The translations under genes and the position numbers were made by a program. A stretch of 21,702 nt of DNA from an uncultured Campylobacter sp. (GTDB lineage Bacteria; Actinomycetota; Actinomycetes; Mycobacteriales; Mycobacteriaceae), in assembly GCA_946221035.1 (NCBI GenBank), contig CAMIME010000039.1:1-21702 (forward strand). Direction: 5' to 3'. The notes under the pieces were generated by a model, which saw nothing but the letters and a program-made list of their open reading frames with translations, ran no database searches and was not told where the DNA came from. Of the stretch, positions 20,078 to 21,702 are shown piece by piece; position 1 is the first letter of the stretch, and every line of letters starts with the position of its first letter.

Positions 20078-21702
20078 TTACTTGACCACCAGGTTCACCA
20101 TGCGCCCCGGGACGACGATCGTCTTCACCACATTCTTGCCTGCGACGAGCTCGGCGACGCGGGAATCGGCAAGGGCTAGGGCCTCGGTGTCCGCCTGGGA
20201 GGCGTCGGCCGGCACCGTGATGCGTGCCTTGACTTTGCCGTTGATTTGCACGGGGAGTTCGACGGAGTCGTCGATAAGCAATTGCTCGTCGAAGGTGGGG
20301 AACGGCTCGAACGTGATGGTGCTGGAATGGCCGAGCGCAGACCACAGCTCCTCCGCGATGTGCGGGGCGAGCGGCGAGACCATCTGCACGAGCGGCTCCA
20401 CAGCAAGACGGGGCGCACCGGACGGGTAGGTCTTGGTCAGGTAGTTGACGTACTCGATGAGCTTCGCGGCGACGGTGTTGAGGCGCAGATGCTCGTAGTC
20501 GTCGCGCACGCCGGCGATGGTGCGGTGGAGCTGCTTCGAGTCGTCCTCGGTCAAGGCGGCGTCGGTGACGGCGAGCTCGCCCGACGTCTCGTTGACCACC
20601 AGGCGCCACAGACGCTGCAGGAAGCGGTGCGCGCCCACGACGTCCTTCGTCGCCCACGGGCGGGAGGTGTCCAGCGGGCCCATGGACATCTCGTAGACGC
20701 GCAGGGTGTCGGCGCCGTACTCGGCCACGACGTCGTCCGGCGCGACGGAGTTCTTCAGCGACTTGCCCATCTTGCCGTACTCGCGGTTTACCTCTTCGCC
20801 CTGGTAGAAGTACTTGCCGCCTTCCTCGGTGACCTCGGCCGCAGGGACGTACACGCCGCGCGAATCCGTGTAGGCGTAAGCCTGGATGTAGCCCTGGTTG
20901 AACAGGCGGCGGTACGGCTCCTTCGAGGTGACGAAGCCGAGGTCGTAGAGCACCTTGTGCCAGAACCGCGCGTAGAGCAGGTGCAGCACCGCGTGCTCCA
21001 CGCCGCCGACGTAGAGGTCCACGCCGCCGGGGTCGTTCTCGCCGCGCGGGCCCGTCCAGTAGCGCTCGTTTTCGATGTCCACGAACGCCTCATCGTTCGT
21101 CGGATCGATGTAGCGCAGCTGGTACCAGCTCGAACCCGCCCACTGCGGCATGACGTTGGTGTCGCGCCAATACTTCTGCGTGCCGTGGCCCAGGTCCAGC
21201 TCCACCTCGACCCAGTCGGTGGCCTTCGCCAGCGGCGGCGCTGGCTCGGAATCGGCGTCGTCCGGGTCGAAGGCGACTGGGTTGTAGTCCTCCACCTGCG
21301 GCAACTCGACCGGCAGCATGTCCTCGGGCAGGCCGTGGGCCTGGCCAGACTCGTCGTAGACAATCGGGAACGGTTCGCCCCAGTACCGCTGGCGCGCGAA
21401 CAGCCAGTCACGCAGCTTGTACTGGATCTTCTCAGAGCCCTTTTGCTTATCGACGAGCCACCGGATCGCCCCCTCAATCGCCTCATCCTTGCCCAGGCCG
21501 TTGAGGTCCAGGCCGTCGGCGTTCGCGGAGTTGATGTGCGCCGCATCCCCGGTGAAGGCCGCCTCGGTGACGTCGCCGTCGAGGACCGGGACGATGGGCA
21601 GGCCGAAAACGGTGGCGAACTCGTAGTCGCGCTCGTCGTGCGCCGGCACCGCCATGATCGCGCCGGTGCCGTAGCCGGTGAGCACGTAGTCCGCGATGAA
21701 GA
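20078..21702 (-). CDS. leuS: Leucyl-tRNA synthetase, C-terminal part (5' end outside window)
   Basis: 541 or more codons in frame to the window edge, with no start in view. The visible part begins in the CP1 editing domain (DYVLTGYGTGAIMAVPAHDERD, with the conserved editing-site GTGAIMAVPAHDxRD), continues with the catalytic part containing the KMSKS-type loop KMGKSLKNSVAPDD and the EMSMGPLDTSRPW segment, then the anticodon-binding helices and the C-terminal VQINGKVKARI domain. The loop reads KMGKS rather than KMSKS, a variant I recall from actinobacterial LeuRS. Full length should be about 950 aa, so roughly the N-terminal 400 residues, including HIGH, lie outside. The IDDSV word (20261-20281) falls in the C-terminal domain, where the family has an acidic LLVDDEVE-like segment. 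Confidence 0.95.
   Translation of the reverse strand, partial: FIADYVLTGYGTGAIMAVPAHDERDYEFATVFGLPIVPVLDGDVTEAAFTGDAAHINSANADGLDLNGLGKDEAIEGAIRWLVDKQKGSEKIQYKLRDWLFARQRYWGEPFPIVYDESGQAHGLPEDMLPVELPQVEDYNPVAFDPDDADSEPAPPLAKATDWVEVELDLGHGTQKYWRDTNVMPQWAGSSWYQLRYIDPTNDEAFVDIENERYWTGPRGENDPGGVDLYVGGVEHAVLHLLYARFWHKVLYDLGFVTSKEPYRRLFNQGYIQAYAYTDSRGVYVPAAEVTEEGGKYFYQGEEVNREYGKMGKSLKNSVAPDDVVAEYGADTLRVYEMSMGPLDTSRPWATKDVVGAHRFLQRLWRLVVNETSGELAVTDAALTEDDSKQLHRTIAGVRDDYEHLRLNTVAAKLIEYVNYLTKTYPSGAPRLAVEPLVQMVSPLAPHIAEELWSALGHSSTITFEPFPTFDEQLLIDDSVELPVQINGKVKARITVPADASQADTEALALADSRVAELVAGKNVVKTIVVPGRMVNLVVK
20261..20281 (+). repeat. 20-bp dispersed word, copy 5 (exact)
   Basis: GACGGAGTCGTCGATAAGCA followed by A, in leuS; the coding (minus) strand reads LLIDDSV. 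A partial 14-nt match (TTGCTTATCGACGA) also lies at 21443-21456 in leuS, inverted and in a different frame (LVDKQ on the coding strand). Confidence 0.85.

Overview
The window is high-GC, gene-dense actinobacterial chromosome, most likely from Corynebacterium or a close relative. The evidence is the block Zn-ribbon DUF5318 gene / class A penicillin-binding protein (PonA) / GT-C glycosyltransferase, which matches what I recall of Rv0049-Rv0050-Rv0051 in Mycobacterium tuberculosis. Many starts sit 6-8 nt behind a TAnnnT -10 box (leaderless style), and leuS lies at the right edge. In related genomes leuS and ponA are not far from oriC. The species cannot be named from the sequence alone.

Layout, left to right. 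1-206: an 80-100 bp palindromic repeat and a GC-rich hairpin. 207-1163 (-): a secreted, C-terminally membrane-anchored protein of unknown function. 1312-1394: a second copy of the palindromic repeat. 1399-5608 (-): a four-gene envelope operon of ponA, a GT87-like membrane glycosyltransferase, a 62-aa membrane protein and a small lipoprotein, with stop/start overlaps. 5711-6073 (-): the DUF5318 gene, divergent from 6177-7610 (+), a tandem Usp-domain protein and a small membrane protein. 7607-8841 (-): an excisionase-type HTH gene followed by trhO (tRNA U34 hydroxylase). 8910-10403 (-): a DUF1846 protein, divergent from nnr (NAD(P)HX repair), 10442-11944 (+). 12138-13142 (+): a second secreted/anchored protein that resembles the first. 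13161-14324 (+): an MFS exporter. 14321-14752 (-) and 14772-16558 (+): three uncharacterised genes read from one extremely compact bidirectional promoter; the last carries an N-terminal pRiA4b ORF-3-like domain. 16520-18715 (-): a four-gene membrane-protein operon (multi-TM protein, VanZ-like, two DUF202). 18814-19938 (-): a DUF222/HNH endonuclease. 19991-20022: two perfect inverted DnaA-box sequences. 20078-21702 (-): the C-terminal three quarters or so of leuS, running off the window.

The most unusual signal is a ~20-bp word, GACGGAGTCGTCGATAAGCA. It occurs five times (three exact, two near-exact) inside five unrelated genes, always read in the same frame as (LL)IDDSV. This looks like a dispersed functional DNA word (uptake, recombination or segregation signal, or an unknown element) that has settled in a tolerated protein frame. 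A second theme is that about half of the genes appear to start from leaderless promoters. I saw no tRNA, rRNA, CRISPR array, transposase or complete mobile element.
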